In this document: piece after piece, positions 1 to 5,409 of the stretch
Numbering within the stretch: position 1 is the stretch's first letter
How the letters are laid out: the number at the start of each line of letters is the position of its first letter
NCBI GenBank assembly: GCA_018399865.1
Contig: JAGYNL010000268.1
Location: 1-5,499 of the forward strand
Source: Candidatus Bipolaricaulota bacterium
Lineage (GTDB): Bacteria > Bipolaricaulota > Bipolaricaulia > UBA7950 > UBA9294
DNA length: 5,499 bases
Direction: 5' to 3'
Position numbers and translations under genes: made by a program
Notes under the pieces: generated by a model
Database searches by the model: none
Seen by the model: the letters and a program-made list of their open reading frames with translations, nothing else
What the model was told of the DNA's origin: nothing

Positions 1-71
1 GGATGTACTACTTGTTGATGATTGCTGCTCTGGGGCTGGCTCTGGGCGCAAATGTCAAGTGGCATCCGTAA
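1..71 (+). CDS. C-terminal end of a small hydrophobic protein (first of two tandem paralogues, cut by window edge)
   Basis: The frame is open from the left edge to a TAA at 69-71. Its last 22 residues match the C-terminus of the next gene (99-245) at 20 positions, including the terminal LGLALGANVKWHP. An ATG at 3-5 is in frame, but it aligns with an internal Ile of the second copy, so the true start probably lies upstream of the window. The visible part is one hydrophobic stretch followed by a short polar tail with Lys, Trp and His. Comparing the copies, 11 codons differ silently while only two residues change (Met/Ile and Ala/Ser), which is the signature of selection on protein sequence. Function is unknown. 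The hydrophobic stretch suggests membrane association. Confidence 0.75.
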   Translation, partial: MYYLLMIAALGLALGANVKWHP

Positions 72-81
72 ACTGATGTAA

Positions 82-87
82 AGGAGG
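82..87 (+). promoter_or_regulatory. Strong Shine-Dalgarno site for the 48-residue gene
   Basis: A perfect AGGAGG sits 11 bases before the ATG at 99. The spacing is slightly long, but there is no other in-frame start nearby. The site lies only 10 bases after the stop of the preceding paralogue, so the two small genes are probably co-transcribed yet separately initiated. Confidence 0.8.
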
Positions 88-98
88 AAACCCGAAAA

Positions 99-245
99 AT
101 GAAATGGCAAGGATACAATCCCAATCCTGCTAATAGACTCAACAAAGCCTTTACTAAACTCGGAAAACATAAGAGCATCTACTATCTGCTGATGATAGCT
201 TCACTTGGCCTTGCGCTTGGCGCAAACGTCAAGTGGCATCCCTAG
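99..245 (+). CDS. Small hydrophobic-tail protein, 48 aa, unknown function (second tandem paralogue)
   Basis: This is a complete 48-residue frame from ATG 99 to TAG 243-245, preceded by AGGAGG. Residues 1-26 are polar and basic (MKWQGYNPNPANRLNKAF, then a Lys-rich stretch). Residues 28-42 form a short hydrophobic segment with Gly and Ala, and the chain ends GANVKWHP. The hydrophobic segment is short for a membrane span (about 15-16 residues). It could be a marginal transmembrane helix, a membrane-surface helix or an export-type segment. The C-terminal 22 residues are nearly identical to the gene just upstream despite many silent codon differences, which strongly supports translation. An intrinsic terminator follows 17 bases after the stop, so this is the last gene of its transcript. 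I do not recognise the family. A peptide toxin, a signalling peptide and a small membrane-protein subunit are all possible, and none is shown by the sequence. Confidence 0.85.
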   Translation: MKWQGYNPNPANRLNKAFTKLGKHKSIYYLLMIASLGLALGANVKWHP

Positions 246-262
246 GTCCCAAGAGTTACTAG

Positions 263-312
263 CCCAACCGCCTTGTTTCTGTTATAATATCTAAAGGCAG
301 TTGGGTTTTTTT
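263..312 (+). terminator. Rho-independent terminator after the small-gene pair
   Basis: The arms CCCAACCGCCTT (263-274) and AAGGCAGTTGGG (294-305) pair at 11 of 12 positions, with one C-A mismatch. The loop is 19 bases and seven T residues (306-312) follow at once. It lies 17 bases downstream of the 48-residue gene and should end the transcript of the small genes. Its 3' arm and T-run overlap the region where a TTG start (301) for the next frame would lie, which argues against that start. Confidence 0.85.
280..288 (+). promoter_or_regulatory. Extended -10 promoter for the HD-GYP gene, inside the terminator loop
   Basis: TGTTATAAT is a perfect extended -10 element (TG-N-TATAAT). No good -35 hexamer lies at 16-18 bases upstream, which is normal for extended -10 promoters. 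The predicted transcript start is near 295, about 33 bases before the ATG at 328. The element lies wholly in the loop of the terminator at 263-312. A transcript starting here would lack the 5' arm and could not form that terminator. Confidence 0.6.
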
Positions 313-319
313 CTCTTTC

Positions 320-324
320 GGAGA
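320..324 (+). promoter_or_regulatory. Ribosome binding site fixing the HD-GYP start at 328
   Basis: GGAGA lies 3 bases before ATG 328, close but usable. The upstream in-frame TTG at 301 has no ribosome binding site, sits in the 3' arm of the terminator, and would be only about 6 bases from the predicted transcript start. The ATG at 328 is therefore preferred. Confidence 0.5.
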
Positions 325-327
325 TAC

Positions 328-1596
328 ATGAATCTATCAACCAAAGCAAACGTATTCGTTGCTTTCGCTTTTGTAACGTGTCTGTGCGCCTTAGCTTATG
401 CTGGCCTAATGGCTGTCACACCTACCAGGGGTCAAATTGCTCTCCTCTCAATTCTCTTCGCCTTAGCAGTGCTTTCAGAGGTTTATGCAACTTGGATTCC
501 TTCCTACAAGTGGGAGATCTCTAGCGGCATAGCAATCAACATAGCTGGCCTTCTTGTACTTGGGCCCGCTTTAGGCATATTCCTAGTGTTTGTATCCTCG
601 CTTGTTTCAGAGCTTTTGTTACGTTGGAGGCAAAGGGAAACGGGCATCTGGGATGCGATACTACCCATCACGTTTAATGTCAGCCAACTGGTGATATCTA
701 TCGCGGCAGCGGGGTTGGTACTTCAGTACTCTGGCCACAGCGTGCTATCACTAAGCAATCCTATAGACTATCTGTGGGCTGTTTTGGCTTTCCTTACTTA
801 TTCATTTGCCAATTTATCCCTAGTCAGAGGGATTGTCTCACTGTCTGGCGGGGGAAGCTTTTTCTATGGATTGTGGAAAAGCATTCGCGAGTTTTCCCTT
901 CAGTACGTTGTGCTATGTGCTTCGGCCCTTTTGCTTACAGTCCTATACTCTATATCTGTGTGGCACATCTTTCTAGGGCTCATTCCCCTGGTGCTTGTAC
1001 ACGTATCTTTCCGTAGCTATCTACAGTTACAAACCGAAGCCCGAAATACATTTGAGAAGGTCTCCCGCATCCTTGATGAACGTGATCACTATACGGCTGT
1101 ACATTCGCAGTCGGTTGCCAAACTCGCGGTAAGAATCGGTCGGCAAATGGGCTTGTCAGAAGCAGAGATAGAAAAGATAGATATCGCTGCAAAAGTGCAC
1201 GATATAGGTAAGATCGCGGTTCCAGACGCTATCCTGCTTAAGCCCGGAGCCCTGAACGAGAAGGAGTGGTCGATCATGAAGAAGCACCCAGTAATCAGTG
1301 CTGAAATTATAGAAGGACTATCTATCTACAGTCATGTTGCAAATGCTGTACGTCACGAACACGAGCACTGGGATGGAAGTGGTTACCCAGACGGGCTGAA
1401 AGGGGAGGATATCCCTCTTCTTTCCCGCGTCATCACAGCTGCTGATGTGTATGATGCACTCTCTACTGATCGTCCTTACCGGAAGGCATACAGCCGCGAG
1501 AAAGCATTAGAGATAATAAGAGACTCAAGTGGAAGAGTTTTGGATCCCGAAGTCGCCGTAGCTTTGGAGAAAGCACTAGCTATGGAGACAGACTGA
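328..1596 (+). CDS. Membrane-bound HD-GYP domain protein, predicted cyclic di-GMP phosphodiesterase
   Basis: The 422-residue protein has an N-terminal region of about seven or eight hydrophobic segments (roughly residues 6-228) followed by a cytoplasmic HD-GYP domain (about 240-415). The domain shows His259 in the YTxxH motif, the HD pair at 291-292 in HDIGKIAVPD, His320 in the HP motif, DGSGYPDGL at 349-357, Asp373 in the AADxxDAL motif and RPYRKA. HD-GYP enzymes hydrolyse cyclic di-GMP to pGpG or GMP using a two- or three-metal centre. Here the usual HHE motif reads EHE (Glu344, His345), so one canonical metal ligand is replaced by Glu. Activity is therefore likely but not certain. The membrane region has no domain I can name and may sense a signal or anchor the enzyme. 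The start at ATG 328 is chosen over TTG 301 because the latter falls in a terminator stem. The gene seems to be a single-gene unit with its own extended -10 promoter. No clear terminator follows it. Confidence 0.93.
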   Translation: MNLSTKANVFVAFAFVTCLCALAYAGLMAVTPTRGQIALLSILFALAVLSEVYATWIPSYKWEISSGIAINIAGLLVLGPALGIFLVFVSSLVSELLLRWRQRETGIWDAILPITFNVSQLVISIAAAGLVLQYSGHSVLSLSNPIDYLWAVLAFLTYSFANLSLVRGIVSLSGGGSFFYGLWKSIREFSLQYVVLCASALLLTVLYSISVWHIFLGLIPLVLVHVSFRSYLQLQTEARNTFEKVSRILDERDHYTAVHSQSVAKLAVRIGRQMGLSEAEIEKIDIAAKVHDIGKIAVPDAILLKPGALNEKEWSIMKKHPVISAEIIEGLSIYSHVANAVRHEHEHWDGSGYPDGLKGEDIPLLSRVITAADVYDALSTDRPYRKAYSREKALEIIRDSSGRVLDPEVAVALEKALAMETD

Positions 1597-1709
1597 GAAG
1601 ATGCAGTTCAGATTGATCCGATGTACCACAAATTCCACAGTAAGAAGTTCACTCGGAAGCGCTTGTGTGCCTCGAATGCTTTGTGATCGTGTGCAGATTG
1701 TAAAATACT

Positions 1710-1718
1710 TGCGATAAT
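1710..1718 (+). promoter_or_regulatory. Candidate extended -10 promoter for the 1913-5499 operon
   Basis: TGCGATAAT matches the extended -10 consensus TG-N-TATAAT with one change in the hexamer (G for the first T). The upstream -35 region (around 1690) matches TTGACA poorly. The predicted transcript start would be near 1725, giving a leader of about 190 bases before the GTG at 1913. The other extended -10 promoter in this window (280-288) has the same design, which adds modest support. Confidence 0.3.
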
Positions 1719-1724
1719 CTCGCC

Positions 1725-1740
1725 TAAAATATGTATTTTA
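1725..1740. repeat. AT-rich palindrome, possible operator
   Basis: TAAAATATGTATTTTA is a perfect 7-base inverted repeat (TAAAATA / TATTTTA) around a 2-base centre. A further copy of TAAAATAC lies at 1701-1708 and is the exact inverse of GTATTTTA at 1733-1740. If the -10 element at 1710-1718 is real, the palindrome starts at the transcript start, a common place for repressor binding. AT-rich palindromes also arise by chance, so this is suggestive only. Confidence 0.35.
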
Positions 1741-1835
1741 CCTGATGAAAACCATGAAGTATCAGCAATGGTCCTTCGAAGACGCCACTTAGCTATCCTA
1801 GTTTTGCTGGTATCGATCGTGGTTTCTCATCTGTG

Positions 1836-1853
1836 ACTGGTACATATGCCAGT
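1836..1853 (+). repeat. Small hairpin in the leader of the secreted-protein gene
   Basis: ACTGGTACATATGCCAGT can fold with seven pairs (one of them G-U) around a 4-base loop. There is no T-run, so it is not an intrinsic terminator. It lies about 50 bases before the ribosome binding site of the next gene. Any role in mRNA stability or control is inference. Confidence 0.3.
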
Positions 1854-1901
1854 GAAACAAGTTGGCTATAGCGGTGTATGTGGATCTGAAGAAACCATAA
1901 C

Positions 1902-1909
1902 AGGAGGGG
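1902..1909 (+). promoter_or_regulatory. Strong Shine-Dalgarno site selecting a GTG start at 1913
   Basis: AGGAGGGG ends a few bases before GTG 1913 (5 bases from AGGAGG to the start codon). There is no competing ATG. The codons that follow encode a clear signal peptide, which confirms the GTG start. Confidence 0.85.
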
Positions 1910-1912
1910 ATT

Positions 1913-3550
1913 GTGAAGCGTTGGATATTGGTTGTCAGTCTCTTCGTCATGTTTATTTCATATGTGTTTGGTAGTGCTGCTCCTGACCTGATTGTTGATG
2001 ACATAAGCTTTTCTCCGGAAAAGACAGTTGTGGGACAGACGGTGACCATCACTGCTGTAATTTCAAATACAGGAACAAGCAATGCAAAAGACCGATTCAA
2101 TGTCAAGTTCCTTGTAGACGAGATACAGATTGACACACTGTCGGTGCCGTTTGGAATAGATTCTGGCTGCAAGAAAGATGTATCAACCTCTTGGCAGGCG
2201 CAAGCGGGGACTCACAGAGTAACAGTTCAGGTTGATCAACCATTCAATAAAATCTCAGAATCCAACGAGGACAACAACTCTCTAACAATAAACTTTTCTG
2301 TTTCTATCGATCTGGCAAGCTCGGAGCTTTCCGACATTAAGGTTGCCTTAACAAGATTCGACGATCGCAGTGGCTCTGGGCTGATTAACGTTGGGCAGGG
2401 GGTTGCTGATGAGCTAACTACTCTCCTGATACAAAGCGGATTACGCGTTCTGGAACGCAGTGAACTGGAAGCTGTAATGCAAGAACGTGGACTGAATCCA
2501 GCTATCCAACAAGACCTAGTCAGCGCAGGCCAACTTCTTGGAGCTGACATAATCATCGTGGGATCGGTAACAAAGGCAAGTGTTCAACAGTCATCAGTCA
2601 ACCTTGGCTTCTTCAGCGCAAGCAGTGCGTCAGTGGAAATGGCTATGTCAGCAAGGCTAGTCAGCGTTTATACCTCAGAGATCCTTGACGCTGTTTCAGC
2701 TGAGGGAAACGCCAGCGGCTCAACCGGCTTCTCGGTCAATTTTGGCAAACTCATGTCATCGATTCAGCCAGCATCTGCCAACGTCTGTAGCGGCGGATTT
2801 CAAAGCGATAAATCCAATTACTACATAGGCGAGACGGTTCATCTTGGGTATCGAAACCCTGGACCATCAGGCAGATGGTACGGGGTTGAAATCGATACAA
2901 TAAGTGGAGCTTTTGTCAAGACACTCGACGGCGTCCAGTTCATAAATAGCAGTGAATGCGGAGAGTGGTTTTGGAACCAGCGCGATTCCGGTGGAGCACA
3001 GCTTACTCCCGGACTTTATATTGCCAAGCTGTGGAATGGAACATCATTCATTGATACCACTAAGTTTCAGATAAAGCCAGGCTCAGGAGCAATCACCCCG
3101 CTAAGTGAGATCACCGTGGGAAGTGGTGCATTTGACGAGACAATAATAGGAAAAGCTACTAACAACACACTGAGTATGCTAGTCTCCCAACTTATCATTG
3201 GGCTAGAAAAGGTTGCGCCAGCGGTAATCTCGTCCCGCAACAAAGCCTTAACGTATGAAACCATGGCAATACCCAGCTGTGAGGGCCAAGTTGCGGCAAT
3301 CCTGCAGGATGATAGGGTTGCGATCAATCTCGGGACCGACGCAGGAGTACGTAAGGGCGACTTTTTTCAAGTTCTCAATACCGCCAATCTGGTTGTTGAC
3401 CTGTTGAGTGGACAGATTCTCTCTTATGATCCATTAGGAGTGAAAGGAGAAATAGTACTAACAGAAGTACGTCAAAAGGTTTCCTACGGAGTTCGCACGT
3501 CCGATTTTGAGTTACTTGTTGGAGATATCGTGCGTCCAGCAGCCTTGTAG
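1913..3550 (+). CDS. Secreted CARDB / CsgG-like / FlgT_C-like multidomain protein, 545 aa
   Basis: Residues 1-23 are a Sec-type signal peptide (MKRWILVVSLFVMFISYVFG, with cleavage plausibly after the following Ser-Ala-Ala). No lipobox Cys is present. Residues about 24-130 form a CARDB-type beta-sandwich (PDLIVDDISFSP, then VISNTGTSNA and ESNEDNNS). Residues about 141-275 resemble the CsgG family: KVALTRFDDRSGSG, GVADELTTLLIQSGLRVLER, LLGADIIIVGSVT. Residues about 295-388 look like an Ig/FlgD-like module (YYIGETVHLGYRNPG, and WNQRDSGGAQLTPGLYIAKL). Residues about 399-432 (GSGAFDETIIGKATNNTLSM) resemble the closing helix of CsgG-like domains, so the module appears to sit inside that fold. Residues about 457-543 (INLGTDAGVRKGDFFQVL, ending VGDIVRP) resemble the C-terminal domain of FlgT. 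CsgG forms the outer-membrane curli secretion channel and FlgT is a flagellar motor component, but neither role can be assumed here. A periplasmic or outer-membrane assembly protein is likely. The gene heads a probable operon with the 162-aa gene and glmM. Confidence 0.88.
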   Translation: MKRWILVVSLFVMFISYVFGSAAPDLIVDDISFSPEKTVVGQTVTITAVISNTGTSNAKDRFNVKFLVDEIQIDTLSVPFGIDSGCKKDVSTSWQAQAGTHRVTVQVDQPFNKISESNEDNNSLTINFSVSIDLASSELSDIKVALTRFDDRSGSGLINVGQGVADELTTLLIQSGLRVLERSELEAVMQERGLNPAIQQDLVSAGQLLGADIIIVGSVTKASVQQSSVNLGFFSASSASVEMAMSARLVSVYTSEILDAVSAEGNASGSTGFSVNFGKLMSSIQPASANVCSGGFQSDKSNYYIGETVHLGYRNPGPSGRWYGVEIDTISGAFVKTLDGVQFINSSECGEWFWNQRDSGGAQLTPGLYIAKLWNGTSFIDTTKFQIKPGSGAITPLSEITVGSGAFDETIIGKATNNTLSMLVSQLIIGLEKVAPAVISSRNKALTYETMAIPSCEGQVAAILQDDRVAINLGTDAGVRKGDFFQVLNTANLVVDLLSGQILSYDPLGVKGEIVLTEVRQKVSYGVRTSDFELLVGDIVRPAAL

Positions 3551-3577
3551 CGCAACACCCCCATTTGCCCCCAAAGC

Positions 3578-4066
3578 ATGAAACAGGATAAACTGTGGAA
3601 AATGCTACATTTTAAGAGAAGTATTCTTTTGGCCACTGCGCTTTTTATTGCCATTATTGCTAGTTGTTCATCTTTTGGGCAAGGCCTCGATCAGATAGGA
3701 GTTCGCCTCATCGTTCCCCTGGGAAAGATGCCGTTCATGGTCGGAATAGACATCGGAACTCACCTTACATTCGGGTGGGTAATAGGGTCTCTTTTGTTAG
3801 CGCCGGATGGAAAGACACTCATATTGGCAAGTACTGATGTAGAAATTGCAGGATCACAGAACGCCGGAGTGACCTTTTTTAGAGGAACAATAGGCCTTTA
3901 CTACTTTGATCTATCAGCCCTATTACCATCCTTTATTCTCGGCGGGGGCCTTTCTTATCGCTTCTCATTTGATGAACACATAAGCATTGCCGCAAGTAGT
4001 GAGATTATGTATCCGTTAGCCCTCGGCCCCCCAATGTTTACCTTCAATGCGGGGTGGTCGCCATAG
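3578..4066 (+). CDS. Exported protein of unknown function, possible lipoprotein rich in beta strands
   Basis: The 162-residue frame begins 27 bases after the preceding stop. The N-terminus is basic, followed by a hydrophobic stretch (residues 15-27) ending IASC at 27-30. This fits a lipobox, so Cys30 could be lipidated. The rest alternates short hydrophobic, aromatic strands with turns (for example GVTFFRGTIGLYYFDL, then FILGGGLSYRFSF) and ends FNAGW-SP, resembling a small beta-barrel or beta-sandwich. Lipidation and an outer-membrane barrel are competing readings, and I recognise no family. Start choice is uncertain. ATG 3578 has no ribosome binding site (the gap is C-rich), and in-frame ATG 3602 would give a more typical 22-residue leader up to the Cys. 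Translation may be coupled to the upstream gene. The glmM ribosome binding site begins three bases after this gene's stop codon. Confidence 0.75.
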   Translation: MKQDKLWKMLHFKRSILLATALFIAIIASCSSFGQGLDQIGVRLIVPLGKMPFMVGIDIGTHLTFGWVIGSLLLAPDGKTLILASTDVEIAGSQNAGVTFFRGTIGLYYFDLSALLPSFILGGGLSYRFSFDEHISIAASSEIMYPLALGPPMFTFNAGWSP

Positions 4067-4068
4067 AT

Positions 4069-4075
4069 GAAGAGG
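4069..4075 (+). promoter_or_regulatory. Ribosome binding site deciding the glmM start at 4081
   Basis: GAAGAGG lies 5 bases before GTG 4081. A longer in-frame GTG at 4054 overlaps the end of the upstream gene and adds nine residues not typical of GlmM. The shorter start gives MKSLFGTDGVRG, the usual GlmM beginning. Confidence 0.65.
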
Positions 4076-4080
4076 CCCAG

Positions 4081-5403
4081 GTGAAATCCCTTTTTGGAAC
4101 CGATGGTGTACGTGGGAAGGCTAATACTCATGTAACAGCGGACCTCGCACTTTCACTTGCCCGTGCTGCTTCAACCCTATTGCCCAAACACGGACGGGTG
4201 ATCATTGGAAGAGATACTCGGTTAAGTGGGCCTATGCTCGAAGCTGCAATGGCTTCCGGCTTTGCTTCTGCTGGCATAGATGTACTTCTTGCGGGAATCA
4301 TTCCTACACCAGCCATATCTTTCCTCATTAAGAACGAACAAGCTGATCTTGGTGCCGTCATCTCTGCTTCCCATAACGAGCCACAGGACAATGGCATAAA
4401 GCTGTTTGACCGAAGAGGGATGAAACTAACAGTCGAACAAGAACGTTCTATAGAAGACGCCTTAGCCAATCTCCTGCCGCCAACGGCCAGGGTAGGATCG
4501 ATTTCCGCTCTGCAGGCATCGGCAACAAGCTATGCCGCGTTTCTCACCGGTACCATTCAAAGCGAGGATATCGATCTCTCCGGCTTAAAGGTGATTGTAG
4601 ATTGTGCCTACGGAGCAACGGGAGCCATTGCCCCACAAGTGCTTAGGCACTTCAATGCTTCTGTCACTGAGATTAATTGCGCCGCAAAAGGAGATCAGAT
4701 CAATGTCAACTGCGGATCAACACATTTAGAATCACTCCGTCAGGCTGTTGTAACGCAGCATGCGGATCTTGGAATCGCTTTTGACGGAGACGGCGATCGG
4801 GTGCTCCTTGTGGCTCCAAGCGGCCAGGTAATCGATGGGGATAGTATGATGGGAATAGCCGCACTGCACATGAAGGAGAGTGGTACCCTTAATCCGCCGG
4901 TGCTGGTGGCCACCGTGATGAGCAATATGGGGCTTGAGCAAACACTGGGTAAATATGGGATCCTCATGCTCCGCACACCAGTAGGAGATCGCTACGTAGC
5001 ACAAGCCATGCTCAGCCATAAAGCACAGCTAGGAGGGGAACAGTCGGGACACATAATCTTCTCTGATCACAGCCCTACAGGTGACGGGATCTTGACATCT
5101 ATAAAGATGCTTGAGATATCCCACGAGGCAGCTACGTCATTGCATCAACTAGCAGATAAGATACCCCTTTATCCGCAATGCCGAGCAGACATCCCGTCGG
5201 CAGAACCTGCAAAGCTCATGAGTGCTCCCAGAGTTGAATCAGCAATCAGGCAAGCCGAGCAGCGCCTTGGCAAAGAAGGAAGAGTTCTTATCCGACCTTC
5301 TGGAACCCAACCCGTGGTTCGAATCCTTGTTGAAGCACCCAACGAGGATCTGTGCAGGGAAGTATGTAACCAGATCACATCTACAATTAAGCCAAATGAC
5401 TAG
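4081..5403 (+). CDS. glmM: Phosphoglucosamine mutase GlmM
   Basis: GlmM interconverts glucosamine 6-phosphate and glucosamine 1-phosphate in the cytoplasm, on the route to UDP-N-acetylglucosamine for peptidoglycan and other envelope polymers. The 440-residue protein (usual family length about 445) shows the four hallmark sites of the alpha-D-phosphohexomutase superfamily. These are the N-terminal KSLFGTDGVRG, the phosphoserine loop ISASHNEPQDNGIK with catalytic Ser97, the metal-binding DGDGDR (Asp235, Asp237, Asp239), and the sugar-recognition loop GGEQSGH (about 318-324), which is typical of GlmM. The phosphate-binding loop reads RPSGTQP (405-411) where GlmM normally has RPSGTEP, a Glu-to-Gln change needing one base (GAA to CAA). 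The loop after the catalytic Ser has SHNE where SHNP is common. All other key residues are intact, so an active enzyme is expected. The gene follows the exported-protein gene by 14 bases and is followed after 6 bases by another frame, which indicates an operon. Confidence 0.96.
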   Translation: MKSLFGTDGVRGKANTHVTADLALSLARAASTLLPKHGRVIIGRDTRLSGPMLEAAMASGFASAGIDVLLAGIIPTPAISFLIKNEQADLGAVISASHNEPQDNGIKLFDRRGMKLTVEQERSIEDALANLLPPTARVGSISALQASATSYAAFLTGTIQSEDIDLSGLKVIVDCAYGATGAIAPQVLRHFNASVTEINCAAKGDQINVNCGSTHLESLRQAVVTQHADLGIAFDGDGDRVLLVAPSGQVIDGDSMMGIAALHMKESGTLNPPVLVATVMSNMGLEQTLGKYGILMLRTPVGDRYVAQAMLSHKAQLGGEQSGHIIFSDHSPTGDGILTSIKMLEISHEAATSLHQLADKIPLYPQCRADIPSAEPAKLMSAPRVESAIRQAEQRLGKEGRVLIRPSGTQPVVRILVEAPNEDLCREVCNQITSTIKPND

Positions 5404-5409
5404 CTAGCT

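Larger units (their letters stand above)
1597..1912 (+). other. 316-base intergenic region with regulatory-looking elements and no convincing gene
   Basis: Between the HD-GYP gene and the secreted-protein operon I see only very short frames. One of 38 codons (1601-1717) has no recognisable content. One of 22 codons (1768-1836) has a signal-peptide-like sequence but no ribosome binding site. The region holds a candidate extended -10 promoter (1710-1718), a near-perfect palindrome (1725-1740), a small hairpin (1836-1853) and the ribosome binding site of the next gene. No strong intrinsic terminator is visible after the HD-GYP gene. Confidence 0.6.

Noticed and set aside
301..327. Longer HD-GYP start at TTG 301
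   Set aside because: It lies in the 3' arm and T-run of the terminator, has no ribosome binding site, and is almost at the predicted transcript start. ATG 328 with GGAGA is better.
1601..1717. 38-codon frame starting 4 bases after the HD-GYP stop
   Set aside because: It has no good ribosome binding site and no recognisable or compositionally distinctive sequence, and it ends within the candidate promoter. Chance is the simplest explanation.
1846..1974. Frame of about 42 codons overlapping the start of the secreted-protein gene, in line with the 22-codon frame at 1768
   Set aside because: It is separated from that frame by a stop, has no ribosome binding site, and overlaps a better-supported gene in another frame.
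1798..2172. 124-codon frame on the minus strand spanning the leader and start of the secreted-protein gene
   Set aside because: Its composition is low-information, it shows no domain, and it lies opposite a well-supported signal peptide and CARDB region. It is a shadow frame.
1604..2237. Direct repeat CAGTTCAGATTGATC (1604-1618) and CAGTTCAGGTTGATC (2223-2237)
   Set aside because: A 14 of 15 match in a 5.5 kb window is about what chance allows. One copy is inside a coding region and there is no other mobile-element sign.
4054..4080. Longer glmM start at GTG 4054
   Set aside because: It overlaps the upstream gene, adds nine atypical residues and has a poorer initiation site. GTG 4081 has GAAGAGG at proper spacing and gives the canonical N-terminus.
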